Assembly (NCBI GenBank): GCA_029882535.1
Contig: JAOUKM010000005.1
Coordinates: forward strand, 1 to 60,809
DNA: 60,809 bases
Origin: Candidatus Bathyarchaeota archaeon
GTDB lineage: Archaea; Thermoproteota; Bathyarchaeia; Bathyarchaeales; SOJC01
Reading direction: 5' to 3'
The translations under genes were made by a program, and so were the position numbers. Shown in pieces: positions 8,051 to 17,266 of the stretch. Within the stretch, counting starts at the first letter, position 1; every line of letters starts with the position of its first letter. Under the pieces are notes generated by a model. It made no database searches and was not told the DNA's origin. It was given only the letters and a program-made list of their open reading frames with translations.

Positions 8051-9740
8051 AGGGCTTTCATTCCGTTTTTTCGGAAGGTTAGCGCCAGCGTTCCTGAAGA
8101 ACATCTTCGAGTTCGAAGGTTATCTCCAACGAGCAAATATGAGAATATACCCTGAAACATACGTCTCTCTAATGTTTTTTGCAGCCTTTCTGACCCTTCC
8201 AGTCAGCATAGTTGGTATTGTGCTTCTCTATTTCTTGAAACTAATTCCTCTTATCTTCTTGGTGCCCACTCCACTATTCGTAATGATCGCCTTTATGCTC
8301 ACCCCCATGTCAAAAGCCAGCGAACGATCTCAACGGCTGGAAAGAGAAATGCCGTTTGCAGCAACCTACGTGGCTGTTATGGCATCAGGAGGAATCCCTC
8401 CATACACAAGCTTTAAGCGACTTAGTGAAGCAGAATTGTTGCCTGCTATGAGCCAAGAAGCAAGAAATCTAATTAGAGACGTAGAGATTTTCGGCGTAGA
8501 TCCTTTAACTGCTATGCAAAAATCTGCAAAGGGAAACCCACTAGATATTTATCGGGAATTCGTCGGAGGATATGCTTCCACAGTAATTATAGGCGGGGAT
8601 ATTACTAGTTTCCTTGAAACAAAGGCAGAAGAGCTCTTCAAAACAAGAGCTGCAAGAGTGCGCTCGGCTGCAGAGCGTCTTGGTATGCTTCTAGAGTCAT
8701 TTATTATCATCATGGTTCTCATGTCTCTATGCTTCTATATCCTATTCAGCGTGGAGTCAATTTATAGCACAGGAATGTCCTCGTACTCAGGAATAATCCT
8801 GTACACGTATGTTTTCACGCCGCTACTTTCGTTTGTGTTTATCTATCTTGCACATGGGATGCAGCCGAAATCTCCAATTACGGACTGGAGACCCTACAAG
8901 GCTTTTGGAATTTGTTCTGGGATAGCTGCGGTAGTTCTTATGCTTCTCACTAACTTCGTTGGCTTGATGTCGGTTCCATTTCTTGTGCCATTAGCGAATA
9001 TTGTTGACCTTCCGACAGCAGTTGCAATAGCTTTAGTGATTACATCTGGACCGCCTGCTATTATCCACATGAGGCTTTCCGGAGAAAAAGCAAGCACTGA
9101 AAAAGGAGTTACTCTCTTTCTTCAAGATCTTACAGAAACTAGAAAGACTGGTCTTGCGCCCGAAAAATGTATAGAAACTCTTTCCAATCGGGAATATGGC
9201 AGTTTTAGCAAGCATTTGAAGAAGATAACGGCTGAACTTTCTTGGGGAATCCCGATAAGGAAGGTTTTCATGGATTTTGTTAGCCGAACGAAGAGTTGGG
9301 CGACGCAGATTGTTATGTTTCTTTTGGTGGAGACAATTGATGTTGGCGGTGGCACCATTGCGATGATTGAGTCGCTTGCAAGGTTTAGCACTACGACGCA
9401 GGAGGTGGAAAGGGAGAAGAAGATGGCGGTTAAGCCTTACATAATGATGCCTTACTTTGCAGCTCTTATGTTGGTGGCTACAACTGTTATGATGCTTACT
9501 TTTACAACACAGACAGTTGGTCTTGCGGGTTCTGAGGCAACGACTACAGTTGACATAGATTCTCTACTAATCATCTTCTCCACATCAGTCATAATTCACA
9601 GCTATTTAATTGGGCTTGTAGGAGGGAAGATAAGCGAGGAATCCGTTGCGGCAGGCTTCAAACATTCGGCGTTACTGACAATAATTGCAATAGTAGCAGC
9701 GAAAGTGGCTCCATCTCTGATTAGCTTTACAGGAGGTTAA
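8028..9740 (+). CDS. Type IV pilus membrane platform protein (TadC/FlaJ/GspF family)
   Basis: The 570-residue multi-pass protein has two repeated GspF/T2SSF-like halves. Membrane segments cluster near residues 45-90, 230-275, 290-345 and 465-560, with cytoplasmic helical bundles between them (for example ATYVAVMASGGIPPYTSFK and LTETRKTGLAPEKCIETL). FlaJ-type proteins anchor the ATPase and the growing pilus in the membrane. The frame opens at a TTG overlapping the ATPase gene by 23 bases; a second TTG at 8034 is possible. Length matches archaeal FlaJ/TadC (500-600 residues). Five pilin-like genes follow on the same strand. Confidence 0.9.
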   Translation: MPLLNTLEGLSFRFFGRLAPAFLKNIFEFEGYLQRANMRIYPETYVSLMFFAAFLTLPVSIVGIVLLYFLKLIPLIFLVPTPLFVMIAFMLTPMSKASERSQRLEREMPFAATYVAVMASGGIPPYTSFKRLSEAELLPAMSQEARNLIRDVEIFGVDPLTAMQKSAKGNPLDIYREFVGGYASTVIIGGDITSFLETKAEELFKTRAARVRSAAERLGMLLESFIIIMVLMSLCFYILFSVESIYSTGMSSYSGIILYTYVFTPLLSFVFIYLAHGMQPKSPITDWRPYKAFGICSGIAAVVLMLLTNFVGLMSVPFLVPLANIVDLPTAVAIALVITSGPPAIIHMRLSGEKASTEKGVTLFLQDLTETRKTGLAPEKCIETLSNREYGSFSKHLKKITAELSWGIPIRKVFMDFVSRTKSWATQIVMFLLVETIDVGGGTIAMIESLARFSTTTQEVEREKKMAVKPYIMMPYFAALMLVATTVMMLTFTTQTVGLAGSEATTTVDIDSLLIIFSTSVIIHSYLIGLVGGKISEESVAAGFKHSALLTIIAIVAAKVAPSLISFTGG

Positions 9741-9748
9741 TCATTGAG

Positions 9749-10588
9749 ATGGTTTTGAAGGCAAGTAGAAGACGCCGAAGTAATAGGGCGATAAGCCCCG
9801 CTATTTCTGCAGTTATAATAACTGGAGTTATGGTTGCGTTAATTACTGTTGCGTTTGCCTTTGCCAGCAACTTTCTCTTAGTCAGAATGGCTGAAAGTGA
9901 ATTTAACTCTACGAAGCAGTTTATGCAGACTTTGGGACTTCAGATAGACGACGTTGCATGGGTAATTGGACGCACGGAAACTGCTCGCTATTCAAGCAGA
10001 TATGGCAGCATTGCTTTTGAGTCCGCGTTGAATTATACAATTTACATAAGCACTAACGGGTCGGAACCCATTGAGAAATTTTACACGAACACAGTAGGCA
10101 TCATCTGTTTCAACATGCCTGTAGCGCAGTACTCCGTTGGGAACGACTATTATGAGTTGATTTATCCTTCTTCTAACGATGGATTTTTGTTAAGTGGGGC
10201 TTCTGCGCCTGTTGCGAGGATTTTTGCGGTTGAAAAACTTCCAATGACAGATGGCAGTTTTGTAAGAGTTGTAGTTATGCCAACTATAAGGATGCTAAAT
10301 CTGAGGATAGGTAACATGAACTATACTCGACTGTATCTGCCTATTCTTTTAGAAGGAGAGGGTCCTAAACATTCTCAGTCTGTTACTCTAACTGGGCAAT
10401 CTTTTTCGAAGTTGGGAGAAACCGTAACTGGAATTAGAGTTGTGGTAAGTTTTCCTATGAAAGAAGATGGATTTAACGAGTTTTTCTTCAATTTTCCTGA
10501 AATTGAGGAATCAATATCGTTAGCTGGAGAAACTGTTCTTGAGCTTTACGTTGGTGAAGTGGATGTGGCATTTGGGGTGCATGCTTGA
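9749..10588 (+). CDS. Pilin-like protein with class III signal peptide
   Basis: The 279-residue protein begins with a strongly basic stretch (ASRRRRSNRA) followed by ISPAISAVIITG and a hydrophobic helix to about residue 45, the class III signal that prepilin peptidase cuts (probably after A, before ISP). The rest is a hydrophilic, probably beta-rich extracellular domain with several N-glycosylation sequons (NYT, NST). It resembles archaeal pilins and archaellins in its first 45 residues only. The gene follows the platform protein by 8 bp, with AGGAGG at 9731-9736. It may be the major or a minor pilin of this system. Confidence 0.8.
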   Translation: MVLKASRRRRSNRAISPAISAVIITGVMVALITVAFAFASNFLLVRMAESEFNSTKQFMQTLGLQIDDVAWVIGRTETARYSSRYGSIAFESALNYTIYISTNGSEPIEKFYTNTVGIICFNMPVAQYSVGNDYYELIYPSSNDGFLLSGASAPVARIFAVEKLPMTDGSFVRVVVMPTIRMLNLRIGNMNYTRLYLPILLEGEGPKHSQSVTLTGQSFSKLGETVTGIRVVVSFPMKEDGFNEFFFNFPEIEESISLAGETVLELYVGEVDVAFGVHA

Positions 10589-10607
10589 TATGTGGAGGGT
10601 GTTTTAG

Positions 10608-11072
10608 ATGCCGCATCAGAGTATGGAATACGCCATCATGGTTCCGATTCTTTTGATGCAGGTTATTTTGATACCTGTGACTGCTAGTTGGATGATGGAT
10701 GCTTGGGTTGTTCGGCGTAGGGAAACAGCGCTTCAAGACGTTGCAAGCCACATAGGAACCACTATTCAGCAGCTTTATTTCTCCTTGAACCGTGAAGAAA
10801 TAGCGGCTGGAACCACTACTCAAGCCGCAAACGTTCCGCCATTCATCGAATCTATTCCATACGTTATCACGGCGTCTAATAGAAGGGTTGAGAATAGCAC
10901 AATAATAGATTTGTATTTAACTATGATGGGAATAGGCACCACAGCAACCACTCGCGTTACGTTGGGTCCTAACGTGCTGTGGGGGCAATCAACTTTTGTG
11001 AGCAATTCTACGAGTGCTAGCATAAAGGTTGAAAAATTCTCTAATGGCACTCTCAACTTTTCGTTTGGATAG
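10608..11072 (+). CDS. Small pilin-like protein
   Basis: The 154-residue protein has a very short N-terminus (MPHQS) before a hydrophobic helix with Glu near its start (MEYAIMVPILLM), the arrangement of a processed type IV pilin or pseudopilin. The remainder is hydrophilic with NST and NGT sequons. No catalytic motif is visible. It lies 19 bp after the previous pilin-like gene and 16 bp before the next, so it is part of the pilus operon. The Glu is closer to the helix start than in bacterial pilins, so the exact cleavage site is uncertain. Most likely a minor pilin. Confidence 0.7.
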   Translation: MPHQSMEYAIMVPILLMQVILIPVTASWMMDAWVVRRRETALQDVASHIGTTIQQLYFSLNREEIAAGTTTQAANVPPFIESIPYVITASNRRVENSTIIDLYLTMMGIGTTATTRVTLGPNVLWGQSTFVSNSTSASIKVEKFSNGTLNFSFG

Positions 11073-11088
11073 TAGAGGAGAGTAAAAA

Positions 11089-12309
11089 ATGACAGGAGTA
11101 ACTATTGACCATTTGGTTGCAACTGTGGCTTTCATAGGGGCAATGCTATTGTTTATCGGTCTTTTTACTCAGACGTTGCAAACTGCGATTTTGTATCAGC
11201 AAAATAGACATGTATCGCTTAAAGCCAGCGATCTACTGGATAACATTTTGCTGAGTCCAGGCTATCCATACAAGTGGGGTGAGACAAATGCTACTTTGTC
11301 TTGTTTTGGGCTTCAAAAGCCAGGGACAAGCGGCTACGTGCTTAGCTCCTTCGCTCTCATGAGGTTGACTTCTCTTTCTGGAGAACCAGTAGAGTATCCC
11401 CGTGATTCAGGAAAATGGTACAACAATATTAGTTTGGGACCTAGTGGTTACCTGTTTATCCCAATTAGTGATTCTATAAACTATGAGACAGCTTCTAGAC
11501 TGTTAGGGGTAAATGGTACTTATGGATTTCAACTCAGCATTGCGCCAATAGTGAAAGTGTCTATATCTGAGTATCAATCTAATCCTTTGATTTTGAAAGT
11601 TGAGGTTGACGGTCCTGGTTTTCCTCTAAGTGGAGCTGCTTTGAGTTATTATTTTTACCGAAGCTACAAAACGGGAAACTATGCCTCTATAAAGATTTTT
11701 ACTGACACGGCGCAGACTGACTCGGCCGGTGTGGCGTATTTAAATTTCGCCTTTGATGGAGCAAGCGAAACATATACTATTGTCGTATATGCACGTCTGA
11801 GCGGCCTTTTTGGTTTAGGTCACTATTCTCATAGAACATTCACTCGAGGTGGCGGTGTTATGCCATTCGTTGTAGACTATGAAGCGGGGAAAGTTTACCT
11901 TGCCCACAGTTGGGATGTGCATGATCAAGGGTCGCCAGTGCCTGCTTATGCATTCAATGCTACGTTTTTTATCTTGACTGAAGATTTTGATTTTCAGGAG
12001 TGGCCTATAGCCAATTCTACTGGTATTCTTAATTATGGTGTTAAGAACTATGAACTGACGACGCTTCCTGTTGGATGTCCAGGGTTTTTGCTTGTTACCT
12101 ATCGCGTTAGCGCTATCGAATATGGGATATCTATTATGCCGTGGGGCATAGGCACTCTAGCTGTTTCTACGTTGTTCGGCGATAATCCCTATGGTAATGT
12201 TTGGACTGCTACCGATCTTCGCCAAGTAACTGTTGATCAACTGGCGTATCAAGCGAAGATTACATGTTGGAGCTTACAAGGTTATCAAATTTGGAATCCA
12301 ACGGGGTGA
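11089..12309 (+). CDS. Large pilin-like surface protein
   Basis: The 406-residue protein starts MTGVTIDHLVATVAFIGAML, a hydrophobic N-terminal helix with almost no leader, then a long extracellular region. Residues ~160-235 look like an Ig-like or carboxypeptidase-regulatory-type beta domain (PLILKVEVDGPGFPLSGAAL; TDSAGVAYLNF). It is preceded by GAGGAGAG in the 16-bp spacer. The position inside the pilus operon and the helix suggest a minor pilin with an added binding domain. I do not recognise a named family beyond this. Confidence 0.7.
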   Translation: MTGVTIDHLVATVAFIGAMLLFIGLFTQTLQTAILYQQNRHVSLKASDLLDNILLSPGYPYKWGETNATLSCFGLQKPGTSGYVLSSFALMRLTSLSGEPVEYPRDSGKWYNNISLGPSGYLFIPISDSINYETASRLLGVNGTYGFQLSIAPIVKVSISEYQSNPLILKVEVDGPGFPLSGAALSYYFYRSYKTGNYASIKIFTDTAQTDSAGVAYLNFAFDGASETYTIVVYARLSGLFGLGHYSHRTFTRGGGVMPFVVDYEAGKVYLAHSWDVHDQGSPVPAYAFNATFFILTEDFDFQEWPIANSTGILNYGVKNYELTTLPVGCPGFLLVTYRVSAIEYGISIMPWGIGTLAVSTLFGDNPYGNVWTATDLRQVTVDQLAYQAKITCWSLQGYQIWNPTG

Positions 12310-12318
12310 TCTTAGGAA

Positions 12319-13629
12319 ATGTTGCGAACTATCGAAATTTCGATGGTGATTCTTATCTTGGCGGTTGCATTCATTGCAGCAACGTTTTTCGCAGTTTTAC
12401 CGTCTCCCAAGCAAATTTCATCTCCAAACCTTCGACAACTTGCCCTAACAACACTTCAAGTCCTCGACGTGGATAAATCATTAACTGAAGCCATTTTTGA
12501 AAACCCCACAGACCCAGCTTGGACAGATTTGGAGATAGCTCTCTCTGCCAGCTTGCCACCTAACATAGTCTACAATCTAACCGTCTACGACATTACTAAG
12601 AGCAGTGGCGACGCTCTGACCTACAGGAAGTTTCACTCAATCACAAATTCTGAAAGCGGACTTGGAACCGACTCAGAAGCGTCCACATACCTCGTCATGT
12701 CAACAAACGTAACATTCGCAGTCACGCCGCAGAAAATCTCTGGAACGCTTTATATTCTCAACTGCAGCGACGCAAACGGATGGTGGATCACAGGCTACAC
12801 TAGCCAAAGCCTAGCTGAAGACCTTTACAACTTGCTTTCACCTTATTTCAACACAACCATAATGGTGCAAAACACAACAGACCTTGGGCATATTTTGGAC
12901 GGCACCGAGATTTCTAGTCTCCCCTACGAGAACGTTACAAACGCAGTGATAATAAACACCTGCGGAGAAGCGGTGCCAATTCCCTCAGCATATGCTGACT
13001 CATACCCTCGAGACTCTTACGCTGAATACTGTTACGAACTTGGCAAAAGAGTCAACCAGTACAACTGGACCTGGGTAAGCATCGTTGGATACCCGTTCTT
13101 CTATGTTAGTAACACCATAAAATTAGCAAGCAGTGACAACAGTTGGGGAATTTACGGAATGCGAATGGTAACTGCAGGTGGACTTAATTCCTTTCTTAGA
13201 GGCTTAGACGTAGAAAACTATCCATCTTACAGCTACGACGGCTCATGGATTACAGGAAGCCCCGGCGTTGTCTATTTTTCCACAGAAGCATATTACTATT
13301 CAAACTATTACGGCATTTATCCTTCGCCCTACCAAACCGCAACACGTGCATTGCCTTCTTGGATCCAAGGCACGTATCACACAACTGTAACGGCAAGCGT
13401 GTTCAATCCAGTGAGCGACCGATATGCTGCCGCAACTTTCAAACACACTGGCACAGGAGCTTTTACTGCAATTGGGTTAACGAGAACGCCTGATATAAGA
13501 ATAACCGCTCTTTCTCTACTCATGTATTACCACCCAATCATCTACAAATCTGAATTCACTTTAACTGCTGGCGAAAGACCCACACAAAGGCTTATAGTAC
13601 TACAGCTTAGCCAGCAAGGAGGAAGTTAA
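12319..13629 (+). CDS. Pilin-like surface protein, function unknown
   Basis: The 436-residue protein has a hydrophobic helix at residues 5-28 (IEISMVILILAVAFIAATFF) and a long Tyr/Ser/Thr-rich exterior with many sequons. Residues ~140-300 resemble an alpha/beta domain (TLYILNCSDANGWW, ENVTNAVIINTCGEAVP), which is more than a simple pilin globule. The start follows AGGAA by two bases and the gene sits 9 bp after its neighbour and 1 bp before the next. It is probably an accessory or minor pilin, perhaps at the pilus tip. No enzymatic motif could be assigned. Confidence 0.7.
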   Translation: MLRTIEISMVILILAVAFIAATFFAVLPSPKQISSPNLRQLALTTLQVLDVDKSLTEAIFENPTDPAWTDLEIALSASLPPNIVYNLTVYDITKSSGDALTYRKFHSITNSESGLGTDSEASTYLVMSTNVTFAVTPQKISGTLYILNCSDANGWWITGYTSQSLAEDLYNLLSPYFNTTIMVQNTTDLGHILDGTEISSLPYENVTNAVIINTCGEAVPIPSAYADSYPRDSYAEYCYELGKRVNQYNWTWVSIVGYPFFYVSNTIKLASSDNSWGIYGMRMVTAGGLNSFLRGLDVENYPSYSYDGSWITGSPGVVYFSTEAYYYSNYYGIYPSPYQTATRALPSWIQGTYHTTVTASVFNPVSDRYAAATFKHTGTGAFTAIGLTRTPDIRITALSLLMYYHPIIYKSEFTLTAGERPTQRLIVLQLSQQGGS

Positions 13630-13630
13630 C

Positions 13631-15562
13631 ATGAAAAAGCTACTTAACAAAAAAGGGCAGTTCTCTATAATCGCTGCGTTGCTAGTTGCCATCGTGCTTG
13701 TCACTGCCATTATCACAACATATTCTATAATACGCAACACTCCCATTCGGGGACGTCCTCAAATCTTAGGTGCTACTAATGAGATGAATCTGGCTATAAA
13801 TCGTGTTCTCGAATTTGTAGTTGGATACTATGGCTCAATTTTGCAGGTTACAGGTAACAGAACGTATGCCCAAAGTCTTGTTGCAGACTATTTGCGAAGC
13901 AGTTTAGAAAACATAGCTTATACACATCCTGACTGGAGTCCTTCTTTCCACATCAACTATTCGCATGTAGGCACTTCATGGTTTAACCGCACTAGTTCCA
14001 GCGAAGGCTCTATCAACGTAACTTATTCGTTGATAGGGATAGGCATTTATGGAATACGATTCGCCACTTCAGTCGGGCTTGATGTCACCGTTAACCCTTC
14101 CAATACAAGCTCCGTGCTTGTCAACGTAACTCGCGACAATGATGAACCATATCCTAAGCTAGGCCAAAACAACTTCTTCTTCTACAGCTACAACTACATC
14201 GAGTCCGTTTGGGAATTGAATAACAATGGGCTGGTCATTAACTCTATTATGTCCGCGGATTCCTTTTCAGTCTATAACATAACAACCCCAAGCGGCATTG
14301 ACCCGTCATCTTACATGCTTCAAGTGGTTGATTCTCGAGGGATTATGGTTTCAGCTTCAACTTTTTCGCATTACACTTATACTTTCAGCTGGAATCAAAT
14401 ACTGTACTCGTCACTTAGCCAAGATACAATGGTCGTAGAAGCCCTTCAAAATGGCACTCTAAGATGGCTAGGCCAAAACCTTCAACTAACAACAAGTGGC
14501 AAACCCATACCACCAATTCCAGTAAAAGCATTTCACACCAATCAAACTATTAACGGAGTAAGCCGTGAAGTGCCATTCCAAACTGAAGACTGGGGATCAA
14601 ACTACAAAGTGCCGCTGGGCTTAACAAGTAACGCAAGTGTCTTCAGCAATAGACATATTTTTGTTTTCCTCTGGAATCATGAGGTTGAAAAAGTCACGTT
14701 GTGGTGGGATGGAAGAGACATAGCGAACCAGACACCCTACGCTAGAATAAACAGGTACTTCACCGACGACGTTAGCAACCCTGACCACGGTATTCTCTCA
14801 AATGGAAAAATAGATCTCACCATACATAGAGAATGGGACGAATGGAGTGTAACCTCAACTCTCGGAGTTTCCTCGGCAAAGGCGGAGTTTTTACGGATAA
14901 ATGATGAAAAACCGGCCTATGGTGCAAGTCCTTCTTACGTGATTCACGATGGTATAGTGAGAGATATAGTGCAGCAAGAGGCTGAATGGTCAGGTGGGGT
15001 TAATGGCTGTCCTAACTTATATGCGCAGATTGTCGTAACCCTTCCAGCAAACGCCACCTATTACACATACGTCGCACGGATAATATTTGTAAATTCCACC
15101 CAAAGCAGAAACATTAATGATCTAAGCGCCATTCAACTTACTATAGGAAATGGTCAACCTCTAACAGAAAATGGAACTGCCACTTCTACCGCTAGCGGGC
15201 TATTCTACAATTTTACAGACTTTCCCACAGGATGGGCTCATCACTGGAGCGAATTTATCACGGGAACCACGGGTGCTGGGATCATGTTCACTGATGACGT
15301 AAATCGGCTACTTTACTTTTTTGATGATATTGCTGGTCAAAAGACTGGAGCGTTAAATGTAATCAGTTCTGGGCGGGTTATTGAGTTCAACCCCGTAGAG
15401 ATGGCTTCTGCTTCGTTCCAGTATGCATTGGATATAAGTTGGCACGGTGCTGTTGTTAACTTTGATGGAACTGACCCTATATACTCAAGCTCAGGCAGCG
15501 AAGAAGGACTATGGGTGATGGTGGAGTCTCCGCCTACTGTTGCTGTGAGTACTGCTGGCTGA
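13631..15562 (+). CDS. Large pilin-like surface protein with class III signal peptide
   Basis: At 643 residues this is the largest pilin-like product of the operon. It has a clear class III signal: MKKLLNKKG, then QFSIIAALLVAIVLVTAII, with cleavage expected between G and Q. The exterior is rich in Asn/Ser/Thr, with more than ten sequons, and in aromatic residues, and looks beta-rich. It is too large for a shaft subunit, so a tip adhesin or a priming subunit is more likely. It begins one base after the previous stop and its end converges on the prepilin peptidase gene with only two bases between. Family membership beyond the signal is not recognised. Confidence 0.75.
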   Translation: MKKLLNKKGQFSIIAALLVAIVLVTAIITTYSIIRNTPIRGRPQILGATNEMNLAINRVLEFVVGYYGSILQVTGNRTYAQSLVADYLRSSLENIAYTHPDWSPSFHINYSHVGTSWFNRTSSSEGSINVTYSLIGIGIYGIRFATSVGLDVTVNPSNTSSVLVNVTRDNDEPYPKLGQNNFFFYSYNYIESVWELNNNGLVINSIMSADSFSVYNITTPSGIDPSSYMLQVVDSRGIMVSASTFSHYTYTFSWNQILYSSLSQDTMVVEALQNGTLRWLGQNLQLTTSGKPIPPIPVKAFHTNQTINGVSREVPFQTEDWGSNYKVPLGLTSNASVFSNRHIFVFLWNHEVEKVTLWWDGRDIANQTPYARINRYFTDDVSNPDHGILSNGKIDLTIHREWDEWSVTSTLGVSSAKAEFLRINDEKPAYGASPSYVIHDGIVRDIVQQEAEWSGGVNGCPNLYAQIVVTLPANATYYTYVARIIFVNSTQSRNINDLSAIQLTIGNGQPLTENGTATSTASGLFYNFTDFPTGWAHHWSEFITGTTGAGIMFTDDVNRLLYFFDDIAGQKTGALNVISSGRVIEFNPVEMASASFQYALDISWHGAVVNFDGTDPIYSSSGSEEGLWVMVESPPTVAVSTAG

Positions 15563-15564
15563 TT

Positions 15565-16407
15565 TTATCTAAGAATTCTGCCTAGTACGATCCAAACAAT
15601 GTCGCCCATTGTAAGCGCTAAGATTAAACCTATTGTGATGAAGATTAACATTGGCAAACCAGGCGTAGCCCAAATCGTATTTTGTGTCTTTCCTTCACTT
15701 TTGGCTTTGATGATTCTTTGAACAATTTTTTCTCGGTTCTCATCATTTGGAAATAACAATAAGCGTCTCTTCATCTCTCCTTGTTGTGTCGTCTGGTAAT
15801 CTTCAAGAGGATACAGAAACGATCCCTCCAAGTCTGCAACTGAAACCTTGTAGCCACACAATAAAGCTAATGTTTTACGCCCAAACGATTCGTTTTCGTA
15901 TCCTTCAAAGAGTTTCTGACCAGTTCTTTGTCTCCACAAGAGGTTGCGGAGGAGAGCATAGAACACGCTTAAAGCAGCAATTATTACACCGTTGCTGAAG
16001 ACTGTGATGGGAAAAATGAAAGAGACAAACCCTGACAGTGGCTCAACAAAGTCTAGAGGCAGCGGCATTGCCAAAGCTATACAGATGAGTGCTTTTGCGT
16101 CTGCTCCGCCAAATGCTCCTACATAAAATAGAGCTATTGAAAAAATGGAGGTAATTGCGAAAGAGACACCATAATTAATCATTGACTGAAGCGTATCTAT
16201 AAAGGGTGGGAAAAACAAGAACTGCGCAAAAGTCAGCAGGAAAGCGACTGGTGCAAAAACAGTCCAAACATTATTGCTCACTTCACGTGTTTTAAAGTCG
16301 CTCCAAGAAGCGTAGGCTAAGAAGATTAAAGAAATGATGATGCGCGTCCAAGACAGTAGCTCTTCCATTGTTGAGTTCCACATTGTTCGGTTTTCGAATA
16401 GTCTCAT
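15565..16407 (-). CDS. Prepilin peptidase (A24 family, PibD/FlaK-like)
   Basis: The 280-residue multi-pass protein carries the two catalytic aspartates of A24 peptidases: D in SWSDFKTREVSN near residue 37 and D in the GxGD-type motif AFGGADAKAL near 102. Membrane helices flank both motifs, and a hydrophilic segment (~185-245) precedes a final helix. The enzyme cuts class III signal peptides of pilins on the cytoplasmic side. It is convergent with the pilus operon, whose five pilin-like products and the small pilin at 16473-16934 are its obvious substrates. It is somewhat longer than PibD/FlaK (about 230 residues). Confidence 0.88.
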   Translation of the reverse strand: MRLFENRTMWNSTMEELLSWTRIIISLIFLAYASWSDFKTREVSNNVWTVFAPVAFLLTFAQFLFFPPFIDTLQSMINYGVSFAITSIFSIALFYVGAFGGADAKALICIALAMPLPLDFVEPLSGFVSFIFPITVFSNGVIIAALSVFYALLRNLLWRQRTGQKLFEGYENESFGRKTLALLCGYKVSVADLEGSFLYPLEDYQTTQQGEMKRRLLLFPNDENREKIVQRIIKAKSEGKTQNTIWATPGLPMLIFITIGLILALTMGDIVWIVLGRILR

Positions 16408-16472
16408 TTAGAAAGAAAGAAGTAATAAAAGTTGGCGATTTTCGAATCGCGGTTTTATGGTAGATATACATT

Positions 16473-16934
16473 TTATGTGGGCGGCGCGGCATGAGTGAAC
16501 TCTTTGGGTGTTCCAGTTTCAGGCACGATTTTAAAGTAGTATGTTTTGCCGTTTGTCCAATAAGAATCTAAAGCGTTTGGCCAGTCGAGAACTACTGTGA
16601 TCTTTTGGTCGACTGCCAGAAGTTTTCCTGTTGTGCCGAGGTCTGTATAGATTGTGACTTCTAGGAGGTTTGAAGCCGTATTGCCTATGTAAAGGCTGAC
16701 GAGTTTTGCGTCGCTTGTTCCTTCGTTTTTAACATCTATGCTGGTTGTTTTAGCCGTGGAGTTCCAATACACGTTATCGATGCCTAAGATTGTTCCGCCT
16801 GCGGTTGTTTGTGCTCCCATGAAGGTCATTACCCAAGCGTATGTAACGACTATTGCTGCTACTGCGATTACAATTAGAAGCAGTGTAGCTAGGATTGGAG
16901 AAATACCTTTTCTTGATTTCAGCATTTTTAGCAA
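16473..16934 (-). CDS. Archaeal type IV pilin (class III signal, DUF1628-like N-terminus)
   Basis: The mature start is typical of archaeal pilins: a basic leader ending KSRKG, then ISPILATLLLIVIAVAAIVV, followed by a compact beta-rich domain of ~110 residues. An ATG at 16959-16961 would add nine residues, but that stretch contains a strong Shine-Dalgarno (GGAGAGGTG, 16944-16952) nine bases before the TTG at 16932-16934. A TATA box at 16972-16981 would start transcription near 16951. I therefore chose the TTG. Small size and simple structure make it a candidate major shaft pilin for the adjacent assembly operon. Prepilin peptidase is encoded just downstream. Confidence 0.85.
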   Translation of the reverse strand: MLKMLKSRKGISPILATLLLIVIAVAAIVVTYAWVMTFMGAQTTAGGTILGIDNVYWNSTAKTTSIDVKNEGTSDAKLVSLYIGNTASNLLEVTIYTDLGTTGKLLAVDQKITVVLDWPNALDSYWTNGKTYYFKIVPETGTPKEFTHAAPPT

Positions 16935-16971
16935 GTTCGTTTGCACCTCTCCTTTAACCATTCTGCGAATG

Positions 16972-16981
16972 CTTATTTAAC
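16972..16981 (-). promoter_or_regulatory. TATA box of the small pilin gene
   Basis: Read on the minus strand this is GTTAAATAAG, placed ~40 bases before the TTG start at 16934. The predicted transcript start near 16951 falls at the Shine-Dalgarno, which supports the TTG over the upstream ATG. Confidence 0.45.
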
Positions 16982-17266
16982 ACATATGAATCCAAAATCA
17001 ACATAACAAATCCCTATTTCCCATATTCTCCTTCCAACACTGCGCAAACCTCTTTACCCTTCCTAATGAAACCAAACGCAATTGAACCTCAGGGCAAGCG
17101 CTGCCATAGCTTAACATAGTGTGTGCACTAATATAAATATATTGTTTCTTAATATGGCATACACCCCGCAAAGCAACCCCTTTTGAACCTCGGGCTCGAT
17201 GCATCACGCGTCGCATCTAAAGTAGGAATAACAAAGAGGAAAATGAAAAAAAAGAATATGAGTTTT
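16982..17266. other. Intergenic region without a recognisable gene
   Basis: This gap lies upstream of the small pilin gene. It contains a second A/T-rich box (around 17129-17142) that could drive a longer pilin transcript and the short inverted repeat AGTGTGTGCACT near 17117-17128. Open frames here lack ribosome sites and family resemblance. Confidence 0.4.
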
